A stretch of 64,000 bases of DNA from Fimbriimonadaceae bacterium (GCA_019694835.1 JAIBBE010000233.1:96298-160297); one strand, 5' to 3'; shown: positions 23,244 through 32,787, counted from the first letter of the stretch. Numbers and translations are program-made. Notes: generated by a model not told the origin, from the sequence alone.

Positions 23244-23440
23244 GCGCAGAGAGCCGGAACTCGGTCCGCCTCCTTGGCGTTATGAATGGGGAATCTGCAC
23301 GGAATCGTAAAGTCTGTGAAATCGAGCATCGATACTACGGCCCCCCCGGGATCGCGGGAGCGTCGAATGCTCGTCGTTTGGGCGAAGGCGGTATGCGGCC
23401 CGCCGTCGGCGTCATCACGTCGGCTGTCCAAACCGTCCTG

Positions 23441-23469
23441 AATATGTCGCACCAAGGGCCTTTTGTCAA
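23441..23469 (-). promoter_or_regulatory. Sigma70-like promoter of the ctaAB-act-cox operon
   Basis: On the minus strand TTGACA (23469-23464) is separated by 17 bp from CATATT (23446-23441). Start of transcription near 23434 would give a leader of ~190 nt before ctaAB. The 23244-23619 gap holds this promoter, the hairpin at 23533-23552 and the -10 of the plus-strand gene; no gene was seen in it. Confidence 0.55.
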
Positions 23470-23532
23470 GGGGCTGATTTATGTCATGGTGGCACCGGCG
23501 AGGCTGCGGTTTAAGTTCAATTCGGAACGCCA

Positions 23533-23552
23533 TGTCCCCATTTGTGGGGACA
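23533..23552. repeat. Short perfect hairpin in the divergent intergenic region
   Basis: TGTCCCCA (23533-23540) and TGGGGACA (23545-23552) form an 8-bp stem with a 4-nt TTTG loop. It lies upstream of both divergent transcription units; function unknown (operator or small repeat). Confidence 0.5.
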
Positions 23553-23608
23553 GAATTCCGTCAGATTTGTCTTGAAACTTAAACGCATCGGGCAAGCGCT
23601 GGTGCGGC

Positions 23609-23614
23609 CATAAT
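23609..23614 (+). promoter_or_regulatory. -10-like hexamer CATAAT, leaderless start
   Basis: CATAAT ends 5 nt before ATG 23620. No Shine-Dalgarno sequence is present. Confidence 0.5.
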
Positions 23615-23619
23615 CCCCC

Positions 23620-25248
23620 ATGCTCCGGACACCGCCCCTTGGTTCAATGATTCTGATCGCCCTGGCAGCCTCCTTGGCGTGCGGTGGCCCGAAGGCTCAA
23701 GCCGGCTCAGGTTCGAACTCGCAGGCCGCGAAGCAAAATACGCCCACCGAGCCTATTCGTGATCCTCGCACCCCCGTCGACGTCACCCAGCGGAGCCTTC
23801 AGGGACTGACGTTCGAGGTGTTTCGCGGTGGCAAGAAGATCGAACCGCCCAAGGCCGATCCCGACGAGGTCTTCATGCTCAAGTACCAGGGCATTCCGGG
23901 TGTGCTGACTTTTCGTGGCGGCCCGCTCCGTGACTCGCCGAGCTACGGGGTCGCCAAAGTCCGAGAAAAGAAACTTAAGAAGATCTGGCAGTTCGGCACC
24001 GGGACGAGTCGCGGCCGATGGGGAGGCGGAGCTGGTTGGACCGGGCAGCCCTCCATCGTCACCTGGCCGGGCAAAGTTCGCGGTCTGATGAACCTCAAGG
24101 AGCCGTACAAGAGCACGAACGGCTTCACGGAAGTCATTCAGGCCTCTCTTTCCGGGCAGGTCTATTTCATCGACCTCAAAACGGGCAAGGCCACCCGCAA
24201 TCCGATTTCGATTGGCAATCCGATCAAAGGTTCGGTCGCCGTTCATCCGTATGGCGTACCGATGCTTTACGTGGGCGACGGGATCAATGAAACGGGCAAA
24301 GTCGGATTCCGACTCTTCAGCCTGATCGACCAGAAGATGCTCCATTTCTTCACGACGCAGGATCCGATTGCGCCCCGTCGCTGGCCCGGAAACGACTGCT
24401 CGGCCCTCTTCAACGCAGCGAACGACACACTGGTCGTCGGCAGCGAGAACGGGCTAATCCACCGGATCGACCTCGGCACCAAATGGGACCCCGCCACCGG
24501 CAAGCTCAGCGTCAACCCGACGGACACCAAGCTGAAATTCAAGACCAAGTACACGCGTGAGCAAGGCACAGAAAATTCGATCGCCGTCTATAAGAATCTG
24601 GCCTACTTCGCCAATAACGGCGGCGACCTCGTCTGCCTCGACCTCATGACGATGCGCCCAGTGTGGAATCGCGACATTACCGACGACACCGACGCTACGG
24701 TCGTGATCGACGTCGAATCCGAGGGCAAGTGGGGGGTCTACACCGGCTGCGAAGTCGACAAGCAGGGCGCGAAGGGCTTTTGCTACGTTCGCAAGTTCGA
24801 CGGACTTACGGGCAAGCTGGCCTGGGCCAACAAGTACAAGTGCTTCACGATCTACGGTGAACATCCGGTCAACGGCGGCCTCTTGGCGACGCCAATTGTT
24901 GGAAAGAAGAAGGCATCCGACCGAGTCGTGTTCTCCTTGGCCCGTTGGGGGACGATGAACGGCGGCCTCCTAGTTGCGCTCGACAAGAAGACCGGCAAGG
25001 AAATCTGGCGGCGCAAGCTGCCGAACTACGCCTGGTCTTCGCCGGTCGACTTCTATGATGCCGAGGGGAACATGTACATCGTGCAATGCACGTCGGCCGG
25101 CGAGATGAAGCTGATCGATGGCGCGTCAGGCGAGATTCTCGACGAGCTCAATTTCGGTTCCAACATCGAAGCCTCTCCCGCCATCTATGAGAACACGATC
25201 GTGGTCGCGGCCCGCGGGACGATCGTGTACGGCGTCAGGATTCTTTGA
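23620..25248 (+). CDS. Exported PQQ-like beta-propeller repeat protein
   Basis: 542 residues. The start has a hydrophobic export signal (MILIALAASLACGG) with a Cys that could be lipidated, although the lipobox is weak. A Ser/Gln-rich linker and a seven- or eight-bladed propeller follow, with recurring blades such as GQVYFIDLKTGKATRNP, ENGLIHRIDLGTKWDPATGK, GGDLVCLDLMTMRPVWNRD, GLLVALDKKTGKEIWRRKLP and EMKLIDGASGEILDEL. These are PQQ-repeat blades without quinoprotein dehydrogenase catalytic residues, so binding or scaffolding is more likely than catalysis. Monocistronic; convergent with the BNR gene. Confidence 0.75.
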   Translation: MLRTPPLGSMILIALAASLACGGPKAQAGSGSNSQAAKQNTPTEPIRDPRTPVDVTQRSLQGLTFEVFRGGKKIEPPKADPDEVFMLKYQGIPGVLTFRGGPLRDSPSYGVAKVREKKLKKIWQFGTGTSRGRWGGGAGWTGQPSIVTWPGKVRGLMNLKEPYKSTNGFTEVIQASLSGQVYFIDLKTGKATRNPISIGNPIKGSVAVHPYGVPMLYVGDGINETGKVGFRLFSLIDQKMLHFFTTQDPIAPRRWPGNDCSALFNAANDTLVVGSENGLIHRIDLGTKWDPATGKLSVNPTDTKLKFKTKYTREQGTENSIAVYKNLAYFANNGGDLVCLDLMTMRPVWNRDITDDTDATVVIDVESEGKWGVYTGCEVDKQGAKGFCYVRKFDGLTGKLAWANKYKCFTIYGEHPVNGGLLATPIVGKKKASDRVVFSLARWGTMNGGLLVALDKKTGKEIWRRKLPNYAWSSPVDFYDAEGNMYIVQCTSAGEMKLIDGASGEILDELNFGSNIEASPAIYENTIVVAARGTIVYGVRIL

Positions 25249-25265
25249 GGCGTGGCTGAGCGCTT

Positions 25266-25398
25266 CCGCACGGGTCTGGATCATCCGCGACCGCAATTGC
25301 CCACCCGGTTGCCGACCCATGCCACCCTGGATTGACCGCACGGGTCTGGATGATTCGTGACCACGATTGCCCACGCAGTTGCCGACCCATGCCACCCT
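25266..25398. repeat. Two 63-bp direct repeats between convergent genes
   Basis: Units at 25266-25328 and 25336-25398 both begin CCGCACGGGTCTGGAT and end GTTGCCGACCCATGCCACC plus CT. The second unit ends on the base before the stop codon of the BNR gene. The end sequence resembles the inverted repeat at 52801-52938 (TTGCCGTCCCATGCCAC), so this is another dispersed family. Confidence 0.85.
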
Positions 25399-28044
25399 CT
25401 ATTCGGGCAGCACGGTCAAGGTTGTGGTCGCCTTCAGTTCCTTCCCGCAACTGATCGTCACCTTGTACTCACCGGGTGGGGTGAAGAACAGTTGGCCGGG
25501 CTCCTCGCCTTGGTTCGCGACGCGGAGTTCTTCCTTCGGCTGCAAGTCCCAGACCACGCGGTTGAGGCCGGGGGCGTTGGTGCCCGTGGCTTTGTAGACT
25601 TCCTTGCCGGCTGCGTTCTCGATCTTGATGCTGACTTCCTCGTTCGGATACTCGCTCAGCCAGTAGTTGATCCGCGCGCCCATCGGAGGGTTCGCGGCGC
25701 GGAAGACTTGGTCCGACCAGAGGCCGCCGTAGGTTAGGCAGCGCTTGGGCTTGGCGGGCAGGACCTCGAAAACGTGAAGCGGCTTGTCCAGAACCTCTTG
25801 GGTCAGCCCGGACAACATCGAGGCATCGTCGAGGACCCAGATGGAGCGGCCGTGGGTGCCGAGGACGAGGTCGCGTTCGCGCATCTGGAAGACCATGTCG
25901 TCGATCGGAGTCGTCGGGAGGGCCTTGCCATTGATCTTGTGCCAGTGCTTGCCCCGGTCCATCGAGAAATGGAGGGCACTTTCGGTGCCGCAGTAGAGGA
26001 CCTCCGGGTTCCAGGGGTCTTCGCGAACGCACTTCGCGCTCCAGCCCTTGGGCAAGTCGCTCGTGATGTCCTTCCAGGTTTGGCCATAGTCCTCGGTCAG
26101 CAGGACGTGCGGGTCCATGTCGTCGGAACGGTGGCCATCAACCGAAACCAAGGCTCGGCCTTGGCCGTGACGCGAGGCGTCGATCTTGGAGATGTAGCGC
26201 CCGCCAACCGCATCAGGGGTCACGTTCTTCCAGGTCTTGCCGCCGTCTTTGGTTACGTGGATCAGCCCATCGTCGCTGCCTGCCCACAACACGCCAGCCG
26301 CCAGCGGACTCTCGGCGAGGGCGACGACACTGCCGTGAGTCTCGGCGCTGCTGCCCTGGGTCTCGATCTTTTCGACTTCGTTGCGGGTCAGTTCTTCGCT
26401 GATGCGCTCCCACTTGTCGCCACGATCAGTCAAACGGAAGACGCTGTTGCCCGCCATGTACAGCACGGTCGGGTCGTGGGCGGAGACGAAGAACGGGGTG
26501 TTCCAGTTGAAGCGGAAGCGCGCGGCCCCCTCGCGAGGGACCGGCGCGATGAACTTCTTGGTGCTCTTGGCGAGGTCGACCCGCATGAGATTGCCGCCTT
26601 GCCATTCGGCGTAGATCGTATTCGGGTCGGTTGGGTCGAAGGCGGAGTGGAAGCCGTCGCCCCACATCACGATGCGCCACTCGGCATTGGTCAGCGCGGT
26701 GTTGAGCGTGCCGTCGGTGCTGGTGCCGCTTTCGACGCTGTTCGAGCCCTTGCCGAGCCAGGTGCCGTTGTCCTGCAGGCCGCCCATGATGCGGTAGGGG
26801 TCGGAGTCGTCGACGGTGACGTTGTAGAACTGTCCGGTCGCCATCGTGTTGATAAACGTCCAGGTCTCGCCGCCGTCGAACGACTGGTACACGCCGCCAT
26901 CAGTGCCGACGACGAAGTGCTTTGTGTCCTCGGGATTGATGATCATCGCGTGGTAGTCGACGTGTATTTTCACGCCGACGCCGCCTCGGAAGGTCTTGCC
27001 GCCGTCGTCGCTGATCTCGTGGACCCAGCCGAGGAGGTGGACTTTCTGGTCGTCGATCGGGTCAACGCGGATGGTGCTGAAATAGAACGCCCGGGGCGTG
27101 CGGACGCTCTGGCGCGTCCACGTGTCGCCACCGTCTTCGCTGCGGAAGACGCCGCCTTCACGGCTGCGGTCATCGCGAATCCCCGCGCTGCCGCCTTCTT
27201 CGCTCTCGACGACGGCGGCAAGGATCTTGGAGTTCTTCTTGCAAAGGTCGAGGCCGATGCGGCCCGTTGTCTTAGGCAGGCCTTTCGAAAGCTTCTTCCA
27301 GGTCGCGCCGCCATCCTTCGAGCGATAAATCCCGCCTTGGGCACCGCCGCTTCGGAAGCTGTAGGCCGTGCGGAGGCGCATGTACATCGCGGCGTAAATC
27401 GTGTCAGGCTCGTTGGGGTCGAGGATGATGTCGCAGCACCCGGTTCGGTCGTCGATCTGGAGTACGGCTTTCCAGGTCTTGCCGCCGTCGGTCGTTTTGT
27501 AGACGCCGCGCGTCTTGTTGGTTCCCCACAGATGGCCGAGCGCAGCGACGTAGCAGACATCCGGGTTGCGCGGATCGACGGCCATGCGAGGGATGTCGTG
27601 GCTGTCCTCCAAGCCGAGATGCTCCCACGTTTCGCCCGCGTCGACCGACCGATAGACGCCGTTGCCCCAGCTTGACGAGTTGCGCCCGTTGCCCTCGCCA
27701 GTCCCGACCCACACGATCTTGGCTTTGCCCGCGTCGGCGAGTTCCTTCTTCGACTTGCCCTTCTTGTCCTCCGCCTTCCACCCTGGCCACTCAGCAGGCG
27801 CATCGCACACGACCACGGCCCCAATCGAGGAGGTCACTTGGTCGTCGAAAACGGGCTTGAAGGTCGTGCCGAGATTGGTGGTCTTCCACAGCCCGCCGGT
27901 CGCATAGGCGACGTAATAAGTCTTCGGGTCAGATGGCGCGAAGCAAAGGTCCGCTACCCGCCCCCCCATGATCGCCGGGCCGATGGATCGCCACGGGAGT
28001 CGTTTGAAGTCGTCGGGTCGGAGTTCGCGCTGCGCTTTGGCCAT
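25399..28044 (-). CDS. BNR/sortilin-like beta-propeller repeat protein
   Basis: 881 residues built of many BNR blades of the form S.DGG.TW: TTNLGTTFKPVF, SVDAGETWEHL, TTDGGKTWKAVL, SKDGGATWKKLS, SEDGGDTWTRQS, SFDGGETWTF, TKDGGKTWKNV and TEDYGQTWKDI. The layout matches the VPS10/GH74-like double-propeller proteins common in soil bacteria. The final ~100 residues form a Fn3/PKD-like beta domain (GLNRVVWDLQPKEELRV...PGEYKVTISCG), as is usual. No signal peptide is visible at the chosen ATG, which is supported by TAGACT 6 nt upstream; cytoplasmic or non-classical location is therefore open. No catalytic residues were identified. Confidence 0.8.
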   Translation of the reverse strand: MAKAQRELRPDDFKRLPWRSIGPAIMGGRVADLCFAPSDPKTYYVAYATGGLWKTTNLGTTFKPVFDDQVTSSIGAVVVCDAPAEWPGWKAEDKKGKSKKELADAGKAKIVWVGTGEGNGRNSSSWGNGVYRSVDAGETWEHLGLEDSHDIPRMAVDPRNPDVCYVAALGHLWGTNKTRGVYKTTDGGKTWKAVLQIDDRTGCCDIILDPNEPDTIYAAMYMRLRTAYSFRSGGAQGGIYRSKDGGATWKKLSKGLPKTTGRIGLDLCKKNSKILAAVVESEEGGSAGIRDDRSREGGVFRSEDGGDTWTRQSVRTPRAFYFSTIRVDPIDDQKVHLLGWVHEISDDGGKTFRGGVGVKIHVDYHAMIINPEDTKHFVVGTDGGVYQSFDGGETWTFINTMATGQFYNVTVDDSDPYRIMGGLQDNGTWLGKGSNSVESGTSTDGTLNTALTNAEWRIVMWGDGFHSAFDPTDPNTIYAEWQGGNLMRVDLAKSTKKFIAPVPREGAARFRFNWNTPFFVSAHDPTVLYMAGNSVFRLTDRGDKWERISEELTRNEVEKIETQGSSAETHGSVVALAESPLAAGVLWAGSDDGLIHVTKDGGKTWKNVTPDAVGGRYISKIDASRHGQGRALVSVDGHRSDDMDPHVLLTEDYGQTWKDITSDLPKGWSAKCVREDPWNPEVLYCGTESALHFSMDRGKHWHKINGKALPTTPIDDMVFQMRERDLVLGTHGRSIWVLDDASMLSGLTQEVLDKPLHVFEVLPAKPKRCLTYGGLWSDQVFRAANPPMGARINYWLSEYPNEEVSIKIENAAGKEVYKATGTNAPGLNRVVWDLQPKEELRVANQGEEPGQLFFTPPGEYKVTISCGKELKATTTLTVLPE

Positions 28045-28050
28045 CCGCCG

Positions 28051-28056
28051 AGTCTA
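28051..28056 (-). promoter_or_regulatory. -10 hexamer TAGACT, leaderless start
   Basis: On the minus strand TAGACT ends 6 nt before ATG 28044. No Shine-Dalgarno sequence is present. Confidence 0.45.
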
Positions 28057-28081
28057 CCGAGTTGGACACCGTACTTCTCGC

Positions 28082-28639
28082 CTACTTCAATGCCACTATC
28101 GCTGCGCGAATCTCGCGATCGAGCATGGCAATGTCCCTCTGTGTGCGTCTGGCCGCCCATATCCCTTTTTCGGCGGTGTAAGAGTAGAGGGCATAGACGG
28201 CTCTGCCACCGGTCTGGCTGGCCCAAACCCAAAAGATCGTCACAATGTTGACGCCTTCCTCGACGCTGGGCTGATCCTTCGATTTCCAGAGGACTCCACC
28301 GTTCGGATGCGGACTAATTTCCTCCAGCGCCGCTCCCCAAGTCTTCTGAAGCTCTTTCCGCAAATCCGCTAACTCGATGGAGTTCGATTCAAGGTCCTTA
28401 ATGAATACGGTGAGCCTCAATGTTCCGGGACCCGAGTCCCGGTAGTACATTTGATTGTCTCCATCCGGAACCGACTTCCAGTCCGTCGGCAACCTGAATT
28501 CAACGCTCTTACTTTGAGAGTAAACCGTTTTGAAAGTAGTGGCGTCTTGGACGCGTTTCCCGGTCGAAAGGCGCAACACACCGATGACGGCAAAACCCAA
28601 GCACACCAAGCCGATGAGGATCCATGCCGGTCTTGTCAT
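28082..28639 (-). CDS. Membrane-anchored protein of unknown function
   Basis: 185 residues with one N-terminal transmembrane helix (WILIGLVCLGFAVIGVLRL) and a soluble domain of ~150 residues, presumably outside the cytoplasm. The start of that domain, SVEFRLPTDWKSVPDGDNQMYYRD, is like proteins that begin with a VxFxxPxGW lipoprotein/DcrB-like fold. ALEEISPHPNGGVLWKSKDQP and AVYALYSYTAEKG suggest alternating beta strands. No catalytic motif is visible. It lies head to tail with the BNR gene but 38 bp away, with separate promoter signals. Confidence 0.6.
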   Translation of the reverse strand: MTRPAWILIGLVCLGFAVIGVLRLSTGKRVQDATTFKTVYSQSKSVEFRLPTDWKSVPDGDNQMYYRDSGPGTLRLTVFIKDLESNSIELADLRKELQKTWGAALEEISPHPNGGVLWKSKDQPSVEEGVNIVTIFWVWASQTGGRAVYALYSYTAEKGIWAARRTQRDIAMLDREIRAAIVALK

Positions 28640-28820
28640 TTCATGGCTGTTTTACCTAGCTCGCAGGGCTCGAATGGCCGATTCCCATAAGCGTCGGCGT
28701 GCCGCCTTTTCTCCCCGCACGCTCAATCCTCGAGGCGCCACTCTGCGCCCTCGCCCCATTTGGTCGGGATGCATGTGGCGGCGCAGAGCAAAGGCAAATT
28801 CGCAACTAGGACGAAAGCGG

Positions 28821-28843
28821 TGCCGACGGGACACCAGCGGTAC
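28821..28843. repeat. Degenerate single copy of the GCCGGCGGGACGCCAGCGG-type repeat
   Basis: The 23 bp TGCCGACGGGACACCAGCGG+TAC are a diverged copy of the tail motif of the 1223-1895 array, and the following CAACTATG also matches array DNA. It is the only recognisable feature of the 28640-28944 gap between divergent genes, apart from a short CCCC...GGGG hairpin at ~28852-28870. No gene was seen there. Confidence 0.5.
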
Positions 28844-28944
28844 AACTATGCCCCCATCCCACAGGTGGGGTCTCAAAGCAAACCGCGACTGGCGTCGGAA
28901 CAACGGTGGGCACCCGAGTCGTCATAGCGAAGGGTGTTCGTCTT

Positions 28945-30693
28945 ATGAGATTTATGAGCCTGTTCGTCATCAGCGTCGCAATGCTCCAGAGCGTGGCAGG
29001 GCAGGCTCCGCAGGGTCCAGACCGGGTGCTGAAGCTCATCGAGCAAACGCGCGACACTCGATACTGGTTGGCGGCGGTGCACGAATTAGCGGCGATGGGA
29101 CCGGAAGTCATTCCCGCCGTGCTTGCCGCAAGCAGGCGGGACAGGAGCTTGGACCTCCTGCCCGTGCTGACACACATGGGATCGCAGGCCACTCCGACCC
29201 TCTTGGAACTGATTGACGACCCGCAGTTCGGTCCTATGGCTTTCAATAACATCGTGGTCCGGAGAGACCCCGTTGCGCTTCCCAGACTGATGAAGATCGC
29301 GATTTCCACTACCGATGTCCAGAAGCGTCGCAGCGCGATCTCTTCCATTTCTAGCTTCCAGGGCGATGCCCCCTTACGGTTCATAGAAGAACTGATGGTC
29401 TGCTCGGATCCCGAGCTCCGCAGCATCGCCGCTGACGCTATGTCAGCAGCAGAAAATGCGACGCTTGAACAGCGCGTGCGAGCGTTCACTGCCCGCAATG
29501 GGCGTCCAGAGAGTGTTCGGCTCAGGGACTCTGAGGCGGGGCGGGCAGTCCTCATGAACTTCGTTCGTCAGGGCCATCCCGTGGCTGCGCGTGCTTTGGA
29601 GGTTCTCGTGTTCTCTCCGCCCGACGATGTGCCCTTTCTCAAGGGATTGCTCTATGGTGCTGATGCGCCGTTGCGTGAGGCTGCGGCAAAAGTCCTTGCT
29701 GCGTTGGGAACGCCCGCTGCGTGCCAAGCCCTTATCGATGCCTACGACGCGCTGCCGAAGAGTTACGATCTCTCTCGGCGAATCGTCGAGGCAGCCGACC
29801 TCGCGGAAGCGCGAGGAACCCTCAGCCTCTTGGAGCCTTGGTTGAGATCACACGTTCGTTCAGTGCCGGATGCGCTAACCATCCTTGTCCGCTGGCATCC
29901 AGACGATAAGTCCCTCCTACCCCTCATCCGCGACCGAATCAATGGGCAGGATGAAAGCCGCAGGAAAAAGGCAACCGCAGTGCTGTTGAGCATGAGGACC
30001 GGCGATGAGGTACCCATCCTTATAGAGGCATTTGAATCAACGAAGTGGGGCAAACAGGAATTCATTGAGGCCCTCGGTAAGACAAGGGACCCTGCCTGCC
30101 TCCCGTTTCTCTTGGAACTCTACGAGCGCGACAAGACGTGGCGGATGCGTATCATTGCGACCCTTCAATACTTGCCGACAAGCGACGTCGAAGGGTTCTT
30201 GTGTGAGAAGCTCAAGGATCCGGACACGTGGATTAGGAATTCGGCCATCAGTGCCTGTGGCAGGGCGAAAGTGACGGCCGCAGTTCCCCAACTCTGCGCG
30301 ATGCTCGATTCCCAGAAGGAGAGCAAGGAAAACGAGGACAAGATTCTCGACACGCTTGCTCGCATTGCCACACCCGCCACCATCAAGTCCCTCCGTAGCT
30401 ATGTGGAGCGAAACAAGAATGACCGGGAGTACCGCGTCGGAACAGCCCTGCGCGCGATCGAGAAAGCTGGCGGAGAGTCTGCCTTTGAGGCGCTCGTGGG
30501 ACTCTACAAGTCATTGCCTCCCTGCGATCAGAGCACGATTCTCAGTGCCATGGGTCGGCTGGAGTGTAAAAACCGAATCGCGTTCCTCGAAAGAGTTGCG
30601 AGCGATCCCGTCGAATACGCGATGCTGCGTCGAACTGCCACAGACATTATCGATCGCCTAAAGGGCAGGGTGACCTCCGACCGGACCCACTGA
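28945..30693 (+). CDS. Exported HEAT-repeat protein
   Basis: About 582 residues. A signal peptide (MRFMSLFVISVAMLQSVAGQ) is followed by a long all-helical array of HEAT/armadillo-like repeats, for example DAPLREAAAKVLAALGTPAACQALIDAY, GDEVPILIEAFESTKWGKQEFIEALGKTRDPACLPFLLELY and DPDTWIRNSAISACGRAKVTAAVPQLCAML. Such solenoids bind other proteins; no enzyme is implied. The ATG at 28945 was chosen over 28906 because it starts the signal peptide directly. The codon and base composition (more A/T) differs slightly from the flanking housekeeping genes. Confidence 0.7.
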   Translation: MRFMSLFVISVAMLQSVAGQAPQGPDRVLKLIEQTRDTRYWLAAVHELAAMGPEVIPAVLAASRRDRSLDLLPVLTHMGSQATPTLLELIDDPQFGPMAFNNIVVRRDPVALPRLMKIAISTTDVQKRRSAISSISSFQGDAPLRFIEELMVCSDPELRSIAADAMSAAENATLEQRVRAFTARNGRPESVRLRDSEAGRAVLMNFVRQGHPVAARALEVLVFSPPDDVPFLKGLLYGADAPLREAAAKVLAALGTPAACQALIDAYDALPKSYDLSRRIVEAADLAEARGTLSLLEPWLRSHVRSVPDALTILVRWHPDDKSLLPLIRDRINGQDESRRKKATAVLLSMRTGDEVPILIEAFESTKWGKQEFIEALGKTRDPACLPFLLELYERDKTWRMRIIATLQYLPTSDVEGFLCEKLKDPDTWIRNSAISACGRAKVTAAVPQLCAMLDSQKESKENEDKILDTLARIATPATIKSLRSYVERNKNDREYRVGTALRAIEKAGGESAFEALVGLYKSLPPCDQSTILSAMGRLECKNRIAFLERVASDPVEYAMLRRTATDIIDRLKGRVTSDRTH

Positions 30694-30745
30694 GGCCTTG
30701 GGTGAATAACCGACCTGGTCGGGAGAGGCGGTAACATCCTGGAAC

Positions 30746-31465
30746 ATGGCGATAGGCCGAGAAAACTACTTCTGGCACAAGCTGCATTCGCTGACCGGCA
30801 TCATTCCGATCGGCTTTTACATGATCCAGCACCTGGTTCTGAATTCGTTCAGCTTCGCGGGGCCGGAGAAGTTCAATGGAGTCATCGGATTCTTCAAGTC
30901 GGTGCCCGAGCATCTGCTGCTGATCCTCGAAATCGGCGTCCTCGGGATCCCCATCCTGTTCCATTCGATTTACGGGCTGTTCATTACTTCGCGGGGCCTT
31001 CCGAATGTGAGCGACAAAGCCTATCGGTGGCGCGAGAATTGGATGTATACGTTTCAGCGCTACTCGGGCGTCGCACTGTTCTTCCTGCTAATCGGCCATG
31101 TGCTCACGACGACGGTAGCGGCCAAGGTCAACGGCGTCCAAGCGATCGAGTGGCAGGCTTGGCACGACAAACTCACAGCGAACGGCTACGCCTTGCTCAT
31201 CATTTACGCGCTCGGCGTCCTTGTTGCCTCGTACCACCTCTGCTATGGGCTCTGGAATTTTTGTATCCGCTGGGGCATCACGATCAGCGGTCGCTCGCAG
31301 CGAACGATGCAGCAGGTGTCGGCCGGCGCATTTGTTCTCGTGACGCTCCTCGGTTGGCTCGTCTTGATCGGTTTCCTGCGAAGGCCCACGACCACCAGTG
31401 AAGGCCCGACGCAAGTTCAAGCCGAACGCATGAGCCTCGCCTACGAGTCGCGCACGGGCTTGTGA
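30746..31465 (+). CDS. sdhC: Succinate dehydrogenase cytochrome b558 subunit
   Basis: Membrane anchor that binds heme b and passes electrons from succinate to quinone, 239 residues with five helices as in the Bacillus-type di-heme SdhC. Motifs are HKLHSLTGIIPIGFYMIQHLVLN, PILFHSIYGLFI, YSGVALFFLLIGHVL and YHLCYGLWNFCIRWGITISGRSQR, the last a family signature. sdhA and sdhB are not in the next genes, which is unusual; they must lie elsewhere. A TAACAT hexamer ends 8 nt before the ATG. The 3' end overlaps rhaB by 4 bp. Confidence 0.85.
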   Translation: MAIGRENYFWHKLHSLTGIIPIGFYMIQHLVLNSFSFAGPEKFNGVIGFFKSVPEHLLLILEIGVLGIPILFHSIYGLFITSRGLPNVSDKAYRWRENWMYTFQRYSGVALFFLLIGHVLTTTVAAKVNGVQAIEWQAWHDKLTANGYALLIIYALGVLVASYHLCYGLWNFCIRWGITISGRSQRTMQQVSAGAFVLVTLLGWLVLIGFLRRPTTTSEGPTQVQAERMSLAYESRTGL

Positions 31466-32787
31466 AACGCGCACAAGGGGCCGTCGCGGTTGACTTAGGG
31501 GCCACCTCGGCCCGGTTTGCGGCGGGCTGGCTGGAGGACAGTCGGCTGCGACACGAGATCATCGAGCAAGTCCCGCATGCACCGCGCTTTGACGGCAAGC
31601 ACCTGGTCTGGGATCTCGACGCTCTGCTCGGCATCTGCCGCAGAGCGATTGGATATGCGGGTGAGCATTTTGATGATGCGACCGTCGGCATCGACTCGTG
31701 GGGCGTGGATCATGGTTTTCTCGACTCGGACGGCAATCTCCTCGGTCCGCCGGTCTGCTACCGCGATCCGTCACATGAACTCGCGCTTAAGTCGATTGAC
31801 TCCGAGCAAGCGCGGCTCTACCAGTTGACGGGCATCCAGCGCCAGCCGTTCAATACCATCTGCCAGTTGGTGGCGCGGCGCACGGAAGACCCGGGTTTGC
31901 CCACCCGGGCGACTTGGCTCATCCTCCCGGACCTTCTTGGCTACCTCCTTACCGGCGTTCGCGGCTACGAACTCACGCAAGCTTCGACGACTCAACTCAT
32001 GGGGCTCGATCAGCAGTGGTGCCGCGGGGCCTTCGAGGTAGCGGGCTGGCCCGTCCCCGAGTTGGCACCCGTAAGGCCTGGCGCCGTGATGGGCAAGGTC
32101 GATGGCGTCGGGATTGTCCGGGTCGGCAGCCACGACACAGCGAGCGCGGTGTTTGGATTCGGTGACTTGCCCTCGGATCATGCGTACCTGAACGTCGGCA
32201 CATGGTCGATTCTCGGCAGTCTTCTCGCTTCCCCATTAGTGTCGGAAGTGACCGAGGCGAAGAACTGGTCGAATGAGATCGCGGTGGATGGTCGCGCCCG
32301 GTTTTTGAAAAACGTGCCCGGCTTCTACGTCCTCAATCGACTTCACGATGAACTCGGTTCGGGGCAGCCGATGGGGGCTTGGCTCGAAGCGTCCGCTCTT
32401 TCCTTTGCGGGCAGATTCGACGTATTCGATGAGAGCCTCTACAACCCCGCGTCGATGCCAGCGGCTTGCGCGGCCTTGCTCAGCCCTGAACCTAAGACCG
32501 AAGCCGAATGGGCAGGTGCGGCATTGGGAAGCTTGGTTGATGCGCTGGCGGTTCAGACGGCCGATTTGCGCGATCTCGCCGGTGACCTGTCGCTCATCCG
32601 AGTCGGTGGCGGCGGGTCGCAGAGCGGAGCGTTTTGCCAGGCGATCGCCGACAAAACCGGACTCAGAGTCGAGGCTGGTCCCGCTGAGGCGACGGTGATC
32701 GGGAACCTGGCATTCCAGTTCCAAAGCCGCGGCATCGATATCGACCTGGCCCAAGCCTATGAGCGCAAGGAGTACCGGCCCCGCTGA
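31462..32787 (+). CDS. rhaB: Rhamnulokinase (FGGY family)
   Basis: Phosphorylates L-rhamnulose at C1 in L-rhamnose catabolism. 441 residues with two ribonuclease-H-like domains: AVDLGATSARFAAGWL at the N-terminus, VGIDSWGVDHGFLDSDG with the catalytic Asp, the RQPFNTICQL and PDLLGYLLTG segments, VGSHDTASAV, and RVGGGGSQSGAFCQAIADKTG in the C-terminal domain. FGGY kinases are promiscuous as a family, but DSWGVD and NTICQL favour rhamnulose. GTG start overlapping sdhC (GTGA). It leads directly into lutABC; rhaA and rhaD are not in the window. Confidence 0.85.
   Translation: MKRAQGAVAVDLGATSARFAAGWLEDSRLRHEIIEQVPHAPRFDGKHLVWDLDALLGICRRAIGYAGEHFDDATVGIDSWGVDHGFLDSDGNLLGPPVCYRDPSHELALKSIDSEQARLYQLTGIQRQPFNTICQLVARRTEDPGLPTRATWLILPDLLGYLLTGVRGYELTQASTTQLMGLDQQWCRGAFEVAGWPVPELAPVRPGAVMGKVDGVGIVRVGSHDTASAVFGFGDLPSDHAYLNVGTWSILGSLLASPLVSEVTEAKNWSNEIAVDGRARFLKNVPGFYVLNRLHDELGSGQPMGAWLEASALSFAGRFDVFDESLYNPASMPAACAALLSPEPKTEAEWAGAALGSLVDALAVQTADLRDLAGDLSLIRVGGGGSQSGAFCQAIADKTGLRVEAGPAEATVIGNLAFQFQSRGIDIDLAQAYERKEYRPR

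Noticed and set aside
23231..23575. A 114-codon plus-strand open frame between ctaAB and the PQQ-like gene
   Set aside because: It overlaps the operon promoter and start, has no recognisable protein features and no start signals.
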